Positions 47,001 through 60,100 of a stretch of DNA of 64,000 nt are shown here, one piece after another. This DNA comes from Triops longicaudatus (Eukaryota > Arthropoda > Branchiopoda > Notostraca > Triopsidae). Location of the stretch: positions 930,001 to 994,000 of the forward strand of contig JAGQDJ010000033.1 in assembly GCA_022885665.1 (NCBI GenBank), given 5' to 3'. The notes beneath the pieces are model-generated. The model searched no databases. It saw only the letters and a list, made by a program, of their open reading frames with translations, and was not told the DNA's origin. Made by a program: the position numbers and the translations under genes. Position 1 is the stretch's first letter, and every line of letters starts with the position of its first letter.

Positions 47001-50000
47001 TTTATTACACCAATTACACAATTTTTAGTGTCAAATATGGAAAAGTAGGTAGGTCATTACAAAAAGCTTCTAGACAACAATGCTAATTTCTCCGTAAAAA
47101 ATCTGACACGAGCCTTTAAATCCCCTTGGAAAGACAGAACTAGTCATATATATTAGAAAAGCATTGAATAATCAAATTACACTGTAAATGACGTGAAAAA
47201 TTTTGTGAAATCTGTTCTGAAGATTTGTGTTTTATTGGCACTCGTCTGTAGGTCAACATATATCGGAAAAAAAGGGAAAAGAAAGTGTCCGCTTACGCTT
47301 TGGACGCATTCAAGGCGAACCACTTGTTCGTCTTGAGGCTATGGACTGTTTTCCTTTCCTGTTATGCTAATTGACGTTTGCGGAAGGGGAAGAAACTTAA
47401 CTTGACGCACTTTATAATCTCAGACGAGTGTGAAAGTCTTCCTGTCTACCGCCGTCCTTGCCCTTGTACCTTTATTTCTGTTCAGCATACGAGTGCCCGA
47501 CTGAAATCCCTACAAAAGCTCCTGGGCGAAATTTAATTAACGACCTCACAATGCAGCGTGACATGGTTCGATGTCACGTTACCTTGCAATGTAACTCCGT
47601 ATAATCTTTTCCGCTTCTGTTTGCTTCCATTGCAGGCGACAAAATCGTAGCGGTTTTCATCAGCTATGACAAAGGGGAGGAATTATCCAATTTGGTGGAC
47701 AACGGAACTAAAGTTTACGTAACCATTTCCGTAGGAACGCATTACACCTACCGTTTCAATAATATCAACAGGTAAAACTTGACTGACAATTGTTTATCAT
47801 TCTTTATCGTTATATGACCACACAACAAAACTCCGATTCACGTATGCCTTCTTGTTATGTGTGCTTATCTTGCAAATCACCCACCCAAAAGTCTCCCGAG
47901 CTGAGTTTCTGAAAGTGAAAGCGATCGTTTCATGCAACCCGCATCGATCGGACTAACCTGCTTTTCGAGAACAAACTGGGTCAGATTCTGAATTACGAAT
48001 CTATTGTTTACTTTGAGTATTATTTAGCGTTTTCTTATGCAGTTATGCAGTTGCAACCGAATAACAAGAAAAAGTCCAATCCGGTAAGTAAGAAGTAGTG
48101 GAATCGTAAGCGGCCCCATAAGCGAGCTATAAAAAATGTTAAATTTGACCTTCTTACAAAATGTATGAGCAAGGCCGGCTAGCGTAGTAAATGTAATAAA
48201 CCGATTTACGGATGGAGGTGAGAAGAGTAGGACCGACGCGTGCGCTCGGTTTGGGAAAAGAAAACGAGCGCCGGTATATGTGGTCACAAACGTAGTACAA
48301 GTGGTGGTGTACCTCTTACTAGCTAACAGAGCAAGTAGGGAAGCGATTACAGAAAGACAGCTAGGGATCAAGTACCTTGGGTCTTTCTAGGATCTTTTGT
48401 GCTCTTGTGCTTTTTCCTTTTAAGTGAACCTATTATACCAATCAGGCCGAAAATTAAGGCTTAGCTATTGTTTCGATATGACCACCGAAGTAGTGCTTTC
48501 CGAGCCTGCAAGTGGAAGTAACCCGTGGGGTCAATTCAGCACGCTCTTTCGTGGAGATCATAGGACACCATGGAGCATGATCGAATTTCCTTCAACGGCA
48601 GTCCGCATGTCCATTTACTGGTTCGCCAAACTTGAATCATTTTGCAATTCCGATTTGCAAAGCTTGTGTCAACATTTCACTGCTCAGTTGATTTAATCTT
48701 TTGTCTCCACTTTTTCTAGGACGTCAGTTATGTTCGTGTCTATTTCGTTCATCGTTTTGATGATGATCTCTCTGGCATGGCTGATTTTCTATTATGTGCA
48801 ACGGTTCCGGTACTTGCACGCCAAAGATCGGTTATCGGTGAGTCGTCGTAAAATTGTTCCAGTTTCAACATTTGGTTTTGTAATCATTTTAACGGTTTGA
48901 TTGACTAGAAACAACTTACCAGTGCAGCTCAAAAAGCTTTGTCCAAAATTCCTACCGAAATCGTAAAGAGTTCAGACAAGGTAAAGTTTCCTCTAAGTTC
49001 CTCACGTAACTCTGTATGGTGACAAATACCTTTGTAATTTGACTCGAGGGACTAGTGAGGGTTGAGTTCTTTCAGTTTAGCAAATGTTTTATATACAGAT
49101 GTATTTCAAAGATTTGTTCGCACAAATAACGCCCTTGTAAGGTATTTAACTGATTTGGACGTACAGTAGGAGCTGTATAATTACATTAGGGTTAAATTGT
49201 AGTGGTAAACAGCTAAATGTTTTCTGTCTCGTAAACACTTTTTATGACTTACAGTGCGTTGTCACCCCATTGTTAATGCCATTGCAGTATTATCCCCACT
49301 AATAAATAATATTCAAACTTTTCGAGTAAGCTCTGTCGAACGCAGTGACTACTTTAAGTCTTCTATGAATGTAGGAAGTTGGAGACGCCGAATGCTGTGC
49401 TGTTTGTATAGAACCTTACAAAAGCGGTGATGTTGTTCGCCTACTGCCATGCAGGTGAGTTCCTGTGTGAACGAAATTAGTTTAAGCGGAGTTTTCATAA
49501 TTATGTTCTGTGCATAGACACGAGTTCCACAAAGTGTGTGTCGATCGTTGGCTCTTAGAACACAGGACTTGCCCGATGTGTAAAATGGATATTCTCAAAC
49601 ACTACGGCTATGTGGTAAGTTTCAGCGTACTGAAGCAATACGCCTTAGAAGAAAGAAAGGGATTGAAGCAAATAGACTCAAAGCGCACGTGTAATGCGCA
49701 TTAGCATTTAGGTAATGAGATTAAGGATTGGTTTACTTTTTCTTAAGGTGAAGAATACGTCACGTTGTCAAAACAGTGCGCAATCGGAGAAGAATTGAAC
49801 GTCTTAATTTCCAAAACTGAAAAATTTGTTTAATTATACAAAATAGAGCTTTAGGCTTTTACGAAGTCTTCGACGCCTCAAAAAAAGTGACTATATCAAA
49901 TATTTAAGACTTCTTTGCTTTTCTTTTCGACATTTTAGTTACCTCCAATCATATTGTCTGTAATTAGACGTTGTTTAACATACACAACAGTACTCTCCAA

Positions 50001-50807
50001 AAAGAGAGAGAGAGAGTTAACAAGTTCAAGTACTCTGGGTAAAGTTGTGCGTCAGCTTTCTCTTGCTAGCAACTCTCGACCTGATAAGCCGTGACAAGAG
50101 CATACAGGTGGCAACTGAGTGCATGTTAACTTTTTTTGGGAGACATGTGTTATCCCAGATACTATTGTGTTCTAGATCTGCTCTGTAATACTGCTGGTAA
50201 TGTTTAACGATAGTTTACTAACGGGCGAATTTTCCATATAGTTCACTGGGAGCCAAGAGAGTATAATTAACATGGATATGGACGCGCCCATAATTCCCAG
50301 CGCACTCAGCCATCGTGATGTTGTAGACATGTCTGCACCAAATACACCCTTTTACAGTGCGAACTCTGGGAGTCCTCTTGAATCGGGATCGCAACGAGGC
50401 GCGGACGTAAGAGTGATGTTTTTATAGCAGTGTTCTTTTTAAACTGTCTTTCATAGTCCGCTGTACCCGAAAGACGAAGCTGGACATGGGGTCGTGGGTT
50501 GCAATGGACGAGAAGCTCGTCGGGACCTCAAGACACACTTGTGGTGACAGGCTCAGCTCAGCCGTCTGAACGTAATTCCGCTGAAACATATTTTGGTGGA
50601 CAAGAATAGACATTAGTGTTTCTATTTTTAGACATATCTTCCTCTTCGCAAATGGACACCGACCGAGGAGTTACTAATAACGAATCAGAAATTCTTTCAC
50701 AGTCCACACCACGAGAGGCACAGACCGCTGCCGCTAACCTGACTTCCGCTAATTCAACAGTTGATTTACCTTCGACTTGTTTCCGTCCACCTGTACGAAC
50801 ACTTTGA
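44065..50807 (+). CDS. Goliath-type PA-TM-RING E3 ubiquitin ligase (RNF130/RNF150 family)
   Basis: Nine exons: 44065..44509, 47636..47771, 48720..48837, 48909..48980, 49375..49454, 49518..49614, 50242..50406, 50457..50571, 50632..50807; 467 residues. Signal peptide (MLLSALVSLLLTYIHIVNG), protease-associated domain to about residue 190 (CELQTPYENVLPNNEPWIAL, RRGCCNFDDKLEAAFWNNA, VIYNN-like IVYNN), membrane segment VSISFIVLMMISLAWLIFYY at about 200-220, then a RING-H2 domain at 264-305: CAVC, LPCRHEFHKVCVDRW, RTCPMCK. Eight zinc ligands in C3H2C3 order are present. The tail is Ser/Thr-rich and probably disordered. Goliath/Godzilla ligases sit on endosomes, ubiquitinate membrane cargo such as VAMP3, and shape recycling. 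Introns are unusually long for this window: 3.1 kb, 0.95 kb, 0.39 kb and 0.63 kb. Confidence 0.94.
44510..47635 (+). other. long first intron of the RING ligase gene
   Basis: 3126 nt, about fifty times the typical intron here. It contains a plus-strand open frame at 46083-46310 without an ATG, a TATAAAAG at 45541-45548, and otherwise AT-rich DNA. An alternative exon, nested transcript or regulatory elements are possible. Confidence 0.5.
46083..46310 (+). other. unassigned open frame in the long intron
   Basis: About 75 codons ending in TGA, preceded in frame by a stop and lacking an ATG, so it could only be a terminal exon. Codon choice looks coding-like and the peptide has a Ser/Cys/Leu segment ending in KGYLTDYADGQFYTT. 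A joining phase of 1 from exon 1 of the RING gene would fit an acceptor at ...GTGAG, but the polypyrimidine tract is poor. No family recognised. Confidence 0.25.
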
Positions 50808-53800
50808 GCAAACTAACCAAGAGAGGGTCCTCGGATATTCCCTATCAAGTACTAAGACCACTTGTATATACAACAATTCTATCCATATTTGTCTTAGGCT
50901 GTCCAGTGAACTTTGCTGCCCTTATTTATGTCTTCCGGGACATGTTTTGATCGATAGACAGCGAAATCTTTCCGAAACAAGTTGTAAATACGCAACTAGA
51001 GTCCGTCGAGTAAATTAGCTCCAGGGGCTTGTGTAAAATAACTGCAATTGCGAGATATTTAACTAAATATTATGGTCTGCAGTGACTAGTCAGGGCGAAC
51101 TAGCATGCATCTATTCATTGTAACAGCTCAATGAAATGTTATTGAAATGTATACACAACGCCGAACCCTTTCTTAAACTTCCTCCTAAAAGATTAACTGA
51201 AAGCCTTTCACCGTATGGTGTGTATGTACATATATATATTGATGAGTGATTATTTTTTTGTAAATATGTACTAATGCTGAATAAACCTTCGAAAACTGAA
51301 GCGTGTGTTTGCCCAACGTCCAAACTCTTTAAAATTAGTTTATACAACAAGAACACATACTGTCTCATCTCGTAGTATTTTGTACTTCCCTTCCAACATC
51401 GTGCGCTTGAAACGCACCCCCTCGCATGCAAATGTTTTGCGAACTAACTAGTAGTCTTCGCTAAGGCATAACAGCTGCAGGGAAGTACCGTAGAACGGAG
51501 TTATTTTGAACGAAAAAGTGCTTTTAATTTTCGTTTTCCTTGTACATTTCGGCTATTAAAAAAAAAGAAAAGCTTGCAGACGGCCGACATCGTATCTGCA
51601 GTGTTTTAAGTTGAGTTTACGGGCGTTTTTTTTCGCAAGTCGCGTCCTCCGACCCCGACGTGCTCTTCACGCTAGCCTCAGAAAAGCTATAAAACGCGAA
51701 ACAGGTCGGAGCTCACTTGGTTGACTTTCAACACCAAGTTTGCCTGAAGCCCACAGATTGCAATTGCGTTCCGTTCGAAGTAAAACAAAGACTGGTCGAT
51801 GTACCAGAGTATTGTTTAAACTTTTTTTTGTGTGTGTGCCAAGAAATGTATAAAAAAATTGTCTTTGGTTTCCTAAGAAAGAGTATTCGTCACCGAATCT
51901 GTCGATACCTTACTTGTTGAGTAGTTAAGGATCAGTAAGATGGCCTACTATTCCCTACAAAACGTTCAGTATAAGCGCATGTGTTCAGAATAACCCCGTT
52001 TTAAAGCAAAATAGGACAAGCAAGTTATGTACGCTTCGAAACAAACTTACTTCGCCAAAAAATGCTCTTACAATGAAAAATTGGAATAAATAATAATACT
52101 GTCGCTTGCGCCATAGGCCTAATGCCTTTATGGTTCAAGGGCACTCTTCGTTCGGCCAAATAACTTTTATTCACCGTGGAAACACACCACACACTTAAGA
52201 CAGGGAGAAGGATAGAATATCTAGCGTCAGATACAAATGGTATATTACAACTGTGGGTTGTATCGTGGTAAATAACTATCCATACATGGTAGAACTAATG
52301 CATACAATTGTTGGAAAACTCAAAAAGTATTTTTTATGAAATGTCACACTTTTTTCTCTTTTCCTTCGACCACAGAGGATCTACCCGTAAGCCAAGCGCG
52401 GGGACGATATGCCAAGACACTTTGGAGGTACTAAAGCACTACTGTAAGACACCAAAATTATGTCCTTTAAAACGCGACGGTTATAGTAAATGATAAACAA
52501 ATGTAACTGTGGGGAAGGGGGAAGTTATAACTAACACGCAGCAATTGAACGAATTCACTGCCGATGACACTGTGGGTTTAATACCTCAGTTTTTTTTTTC
52601 AAAATTTTCTTGTTTCTTTCTATACCCAAATACAGTTCATCGATATAGACATTGTCGAAGAGACTTTTAGATGTATAGTTAAAAAAAAAGACAGGACAGC
52701 TTCAGATCAAACCCCAAGGAACACAACGCTGCGATACTATCCTACCCCCCTGTGTTGTTCTAAAGTCGAACAGATTTACGCCTTTTAAGTAAGGATGCTG
52801 AAAAATCTACTCTGCAGCCTTGACGTCAAAGTAACCGTGTTACGAAATGGAAAAACAATCGTCACGATGGGCCAAAGCTTCCAAAAGCCAAACCAAACCT
52901 ACTAATATTTAACAATACTTCAACGACAAGCATGTAGTATAACTCTCCCTTTAGCTAGTCCAGTGAAAAATCAGGTTACACAATGCGGTCAAAATCATAA
53001 ATAGATGATAAACTACTACTTCAATGAAATCTACCACGAAATAAGGGAAAACTAGGGGAGTCCAAGCGTATTGAGGCACATCAGAGGTCAAAAGGTTATA
53101 CGTAACAGAGGGAGGAGTGAAAGAGTGTCTAGGAGAGAGGCACGCAGAAGTCGGAAAAAAATGGTGGGTACGGATATCTGATACATTCAATCCATTACAA
53201 AGCGTAATAATGACTGGTCAATAACTTGGGCAGGAATCTACACGCCAGACTTGAATAGGAAATATTTCTAGCCCTCAAATAACAAATACAAGAAACACGG
53301 CGAAATCATGTCTTGGAAAAAAGGTCAGCTTTATCCATGCATATTGTTAAGGTGACTTGCCTCTTCAAAAACAATGAACTATACTGTTTATCGCAAAATT
53401 GCTCCCCGTATACTCTTCGGGCGAAGAAAAAGTATGCGGATGGAACCCCAAGCCTACGATCACCTAACAGAATACAGTTATCGTTCTCCGTTTAATTGGA
53501 TAAATTAAAACTCCCAAAGCCCACTGAAGTTGTAACAAGGGGAAAAAACTATTTCCGGGCTAAAAACGTATAAAAAATAATTATAATAATTCCGCTTGGG
53601 GACATAACGCCATCACTTGCCCACATTGCTCGCTTCTACATAATATCTTGCCTTCCGTCTTCCTTGCGTTGCATGCTAATGATGTTGTTGAGTGCCAAAA
53701 ACTTAAATCAACAAAAGTCTAATCGGTTTAACTTGTCTCCATAGTCTTCCTTCAGCTCCGTTTTCCCACCCTGCCTAAAACTTGCACTGTACAAAGTCTT

Positions 53801-54122
53801 AGGTGTCTGGCAGGGTCTCCATTTCCTTGTAAAGGCAGTCAACATCATTGCTCTGCGGTAAGTCTTCAAACGTTCAAAACTTAAACACGACTCAAATTCC
53901 AAGGTCCACGACAACTCAAACTATCAAACTTAAAATCCTTCAACCCACTGAACCCACTGGAGGAACAGGTTTCTCTGCTTTCAAGTGAGCGGAAGCTTTT
54001 GACTCCGCTAGGAAGTTTAATGCCTTTAACGCGTCCGTTCCAGTTGCATGTTGTGTTTCTTTTCACGAGGCAGGGCGATGGGCCATTCGTTGACAGAACT
54101 TTTCCATAACTGTGACTTGATG
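50808..54122. other. intergenic and 3' UTRs, no gene recognised
   Basis: 3.3 kb between the RING ligase (+) and HIPK (-), with converging 3' ends. A TATAAAA at about 51688-51694 is followed 25 nt later by a TCACTT initiator-like word and an open frame to 51920 that has only a late ATG; this might be a small or non-coding transcript. Frames at 53708-54066 (-) probably belong to the HIPK 3' UTR. Confidence 0.4.
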
Positions 54123-57100
54123 TTACTCAGCAAACCAAAGGTGCTGGTACTGCGCTTTTCCTGGACTCAGGGACGAATAATAGGGGCCTAAGCCTACACC
54201 TGTCACTGTTCCGACGCCCATGTTCACTCCAACAGCATGGGAAAACACGGCCGCTGGTTGGATATGCGCAGGTAAAGGGTGCGCGGCATGGGCAGCAAGT
54301 ACGGTCCCAGAACGAGCGCTTGCATGATGGGCTGGCGGAGGCAACCTAATGAAACGACATCAGCTTAGCGATACCAGCGTCAGAGTTGATAAGGGAAAAT
54401 ATATAAATGTAATGTAAGGCACTACTAAGAAAGGATAGGAGAAACCAATTTTAAATAATTTCTCTCACGCATACGCTGAAGTTAAGGTCGCAGAGGAAGC
54501 CCATCCTTTATGCACAGGTTGCCCCACAAAATGCTGCTCTCTGGAGCTACCGGCCATTCCATGAACATAATTGGCAGAAGATGTGATGGAAGAGGCGAAA
54601 TCCAAGTCCCGCGCGTGGGTTGAGTTGGTCGCTACGGCATGTCTGGAGTGGGCAGCGGGTGGCTGGGTATAGTCACGGTGGGGATGATGTTGGCTCTGGC
54701 TGTTAGTAATTCCCGTTCCAGGCACTGCAGCATAACCATATTGCCAAGGTATGAGCATGGGTTGTGGTTGAAGAGGAGGTGCAGGAGGATGAGGAAAATG
54801 GGCTAATCTAGTAGAACTAGAAGTGCATGCTGTAGTCACACCTGATCCCATGTCGAAGAAGTCACGATGCACCGTCCCCCCCGCGCCGTCTCGGGACGCA
54901 TCCAAAGTCGCCCCTGGACCACCATGGATAGAAGACAGAAACGACTGCATCGAATCTGACGATTGTCCGCTCATGTCCCGCGAATGATTGCTAAAGGGAA
55001 GAATTAATTATGACACATTTAGGCGGACCTTTCCCGTGTTATGATAGAGAAGAAAATTTACAACCAAAATACCAATTGAAATCAACGAAAAATTACACCA
55101 TGCTACACAATTCGTGCTCTAACGAAACATCAGGCTTCGCACCGAACAAAACAAAAGAATTTTGCACATCACACAGCCCAGTTCAAACTTAATCAAGCAA
55201 TTAGCAGGTTTAAGGCTTAGACATGGGTGCTTCCGAACTGTGGAGGTAGTACACAATCTTCTTCAGATTCAAAAGCAAAATTTCTCCGAGAACAATGCAA
55301 ATTACACACTCGCATGTTTACACAACACATAAAAACACTCATAAAAATACATTACTTCAGACTTTGATAGTCCCTGGTCGCCGTCAACGAGTGGCTTCGA
55401 GGAACGTGACATTGACCGTAGTCCTTGGATGACGAGCTAGGAATATCAATAGCATAATCTCGGCTGCTTGAACTCGCCTCATAATCCCGGAAACTTGACT
55501 CGAATGGCTCTTGCTTCGGCTGATTCAATATGCATTCCATTTGCGCTTTAGCTAACAGACGTTTTTTCTGAGACAAGGCACCATGTCCATAACTAAAAGA
55601 GAGTAAAGTCGTAAATACATAAGGACACATAAGGCACAACAATAAGAATCGGGCATTCAAAAACGAAATCAATACAAGTAAACATAAAATAAATCTGGAA
55701 TAAATATCGGAAAAATACGTTAACAGGAGATATTAAAAATGCAAAGCTTATCTAGAAAAGATTATAACAAGCGTTTTAGCTACTTCGACTGCGGTTCGTT
55801 CTTGATTTCCCTGCCCACAAGAGGACCATTTTGCATTTGTTGACCATTAAATTTCGGCTTAACAGGGCTTCGGTACTCCTCATCGCTATCTGGAATCGTA
55901 ACACAAGCCATTCTTTGCCGGCGTTGGTTTTCTGCCGATTTCGAATGTACGATGTGGGATGACGACGCATGCCTTCTATTTAAAGTTCCCATTCACAATA
56001 AAATGTTATCCCATTAACAATAAAATGTATAATGTCTTTACTCTTTCGGGTGGGCTTCGTCATCACTGTCCGAGATCGTGATGACGGATACTGCAGGTGA
56101 TGGTGTGTCATGAATGGTGATGGTGGGTTGCCTATGCAAGTTAGAGTGACTACCATGAGCGTGGCCATTATGCGCGTAGGGTACAGTCAAACTATGGGAA
56201 CTACCACTAGCGCTACTATGAGCTTGATTGATGCCTGTCCACTGGCCTGTCGGCGTTTGTCGACGTCGACTGTTATACACGTCTCCTGTAAAGAAAGCAA
56301 TCAAACATAATTAAAGCTTGAGTCAGACGTTACAGGGCGAAAAAACACACCACGTTGCGCAGACTGAGTGAGGTTTTTAACTAGAATGGAAAAGAAAACA
56401 AGATTCTCATTACTACTGACATCATCTCCACCTCGCAGCTATAAACGAGAACTTACCATCCGGAGGTGTGTTCTCTTTAACGCGCTTTTTCACAGGGCTC
56501 AGTTGCGTCTGTTCTTTCTTGTCTGCGCACCTGCCAGATGACGCGTAATTGGCGGACGCATAACTATGGGTATGCGCATGTGCTGGGGCAGCGGCCGGAA
56601 CTTGCAAAGACGCCGTCAGGGAAGACCCAGTATGTAAGTGCGGCAAAATTGACGCCTTGGATACAGAGACAGGATTACGTTTAGTACGCGAAGATGCCGA
56701 AGATGCAACAGCGGCAGCGGCCCAGGCTGTAGCAGCAGCCTGGTCTACCACACTTACAGCTTCATACAAATCGGGTACGTCAACAGGAAACATACTACGC
56801 TGTTCCTGGGGCAACAACCGTGCCTAAAAATACAATAAGTATCAATTAGGCACACTACACAAAATATATTGTCCGTAAGTTATAGTATTCAAATTCAAGC
56901 TTCAAAGTGCATTATTTCGCACCGGAAAGACTTTGATAGCCAGTAAAGGTGCATTTGAATCAACTAAGAACTTAGCCCAGGGTAGTTCGAGGGAGGTGTA
57001 AGAAATATAAACCAGAATAGTAAAATTAATTATGAAAACATTTTCGAAAAGTTAATTTAAATCCATATTTCTAATTTCGTCCAATTCAACTCTAATTGGA

Positions 57101-60100
57101 ACACTTCGAGGCATCCCAAGTTCTCTTGACTCTTGACTCTCGGTTTAGACCAACAAGGTTTCTTTTGGCTCTGATAACTAACAGCTTGTGCAGAAGAGCT
57201 ATAATCGCCTATTAAGGTCCTTTCACTTCGAAGTTTTTACGCTTGGCGATTGCTTTTCATTTCGTTGTTGTTTGCTTTCCCTTCATCATTTTTGCTTGTT
57301 TTTCTTGCAAAAAAAAAAATATATTGTTGGGCACCACGATAACTTATTAAATATTGCTAACCTGACTAAACACAGAATTCATACACTGGAGTTTTTCAAA
57401 TGGCTGACTACACAAAGACAAACAACGTTGGAAAGTGACACCCGTTTGTTCAAATAAATTTACTGGTATGAATTTATATGAATCAAGTTGTGTAGACGAA
57501 GTCAGCCCATTGGATTCACTTAGTCCATCCACCTTGCTGGCAAAACCGAGCATTATAGAGACCAGCCCCGAGAAACAATTTCGACTAGATATTTTCCTCA
57601 TCGCAAACATGCTTTCGATGAGCAGGTGAGTGTCTGAACTTTGACAAAAGCTTCGAGAAAATGTATGTTGCTGATCAGATTCTCGACTAGCGAGCAATTT
57701 TTATGTGGACAGTTGAATTTCCTATTCACGGACTATCCTCTATTACTGTTAGTGCGTTTTTTAACTTAATGACAAAGCTACGTATTACGGCACTCAAACG
57801 TCTAAAGCTAATTAGAAACAATTTAATGTTAAAAAGTGTATAAAAAGCGGACGGTTTTAACTTCTTGCTCTCAAATGGTTTTAACAGCTGTTCAAAAACA
57901 ATTAGACTCCGATTTCTCTCCGTTTAAGCTAGCTTATAAGTGTTAAATGATTACCAGACGCTCGAGTCCTTCCAATTTTACGATCTGATAACCGGAAAAC
58001 GGAAGTCTTGTTTAATGGAATTCAACTTCCCTTAACTGACATGTTCTTTCTACTTCAAGTCCTTGTAAAGTAAAGCAATAAAACTTGTACGTCAATATTA
58101 CTGAAGTCACCTTCTCTTGTATGATAAAATTTCAGCAAATTTAACGAACATTATGCCAAGCTTATTTAATTCGAAAGTTATGAAAGACTGTCAATAAGGA
58201 ACTAAATTGAGATAAATTCAAAGAGACATAAGAACAAAAAGGAATTTGTCGAGGTCTTCTAACAGCATATAATTACGTATAACGATCCTAGTAGTTGTCT
58301 AAATCAGGCAATTGGTTAGTGCATTGCGCCATTCACGAAATCCTACTAGGGTGCATAACTGAACACATCACAACACATAACTGAATAAATCGTAGCACCT
58401 GTACAACGGCCGACGAATCAACCAACAAGGGCCGACCCCAATCTGACGTTTCCGACAGTAAAGGCTGTTGCAACGAAGCTACGGCAGCCGAGTGCTGCGC
58501 AGGTAGTTGTTGCCAAGGCGGCATGAGTGTCATTTGGCGGTTATTTGGCCAGCTTTGCACAGCAGCACCCTGCAATTTTGAAAAAGATGTTTTTACTCAA
58601 AACTGTCAAACAATAACGTTACTAAGTAAAAACAAATGTGCACAAAGTTTGGATTGAAATATAGATTGTCGTGGGATTGAATATAGAAAACTTGCCAGAA
58701 GGACTTGTCGCGTGGGTTGGTCCACCATAGAAACAGGAACGTATTGTTGTTGGGCAGAAACCTAATAGAGTATACAACAATAAAATAAAAAATAAAAAAG
58801 GATATGAATAACAACAGGTGCGAACAGCACATTCACCTGTTGCGTAAGCAAGGGCGGTTGAATTTGAATCGACGAGGGTTGTTGTACTACCGTCATCGGC
58901 TTGGACGGCGAGGCCAAGCTTTGATAGCTTGGAGCACACAGCAACGACGAAACAAATTGCGGCTGAAACGGATCTCCTCGAGTGCTTCCGTAGTGCCTCG
59001 AGCGACCATTGTACAGCTGGTACTGGTTGGCAAACTGATGGTTGAAGGTCAACGTCACATTGCCATTACTAGATGGCACGAAGTTGGCAACCAGCGAGGC
59101 AGGAGCTGCGGCAGGTCCCCCGTGATTGTGGTTGTGTGACTGACTTTGGCTGGAATGGGAATGGTGTGAAGAGCTACTGGAACTATGGTGCCGGCGACAC
59201 ACTTCCATCATTTGAACGCTAGCTTTGACATTGGAACAGTGTGCATAGTCCACCAGATGCGACAACGTGACAAAAGGATGGTGCAACGCTTCCCCGGGAG
59301 TAATTCGACGCTCCTGTATAACCAAACAACAATGCAATTTTCTGGCAAACGACCTCTTCACCCTAACCGCACCTGATCCATTGTCAGCATTCGCTTCAGT
59401 AAATCAATAAATTCCTGTCGATCAGCTTTTTCGGCCAGTAATTCACCACCTTCCAGCTCAGTAGGGATATTGACATTACCAATGTCTTCCAAACAGTTGA
59501 AAATATATTTTCGCGCTTCTTTGGACTTGATTCCCGTTTCAGCTTCATGTTCTTCAGGTGTCTATTGAAAAACAAGTCAAAATTGTTTTTATAGGTAACC
59601 AACAATCAGAGGTATTACAATGACAAGCAGAGAAGTACAGAACACGAAAGAAAACAAGTATGATTTGTCACCCTTACCTTGAGCCGCCAAATTGGGTTAT
59701 TCAAATTCATATCCCTGTAGAAAAACTTCACAGTCTTGGTCGCTGAATTCAACATCCTTTCCGTAGGTACACCCTGAGTTTGACTAATGTATCGAATCTG
59801 ATCGTATTCTGAAGACCCTGGGTACAAAGGCCACCCTAAGTATAACTCAGCTACGACGCAGCCCAAGGACCACATGTCAATAGCTTCGCAAAAAGGCAAT
59901 CCTACACAAGCCAAACGGTTTTGCAATATAATACTTGATCAAGGCACAAAAGATTAGGTACCTAGAATAATTTCTGGGGCACGGTAGTAACGACTTTGTA
60001 GGTAAGTATTGCATATAGCCTTGCTAACATGTGACGCACTCCCGAAGTCAATGACTTTGACACGGTACGGTTGTCGAACCGGGTCCACCAACATAATATT

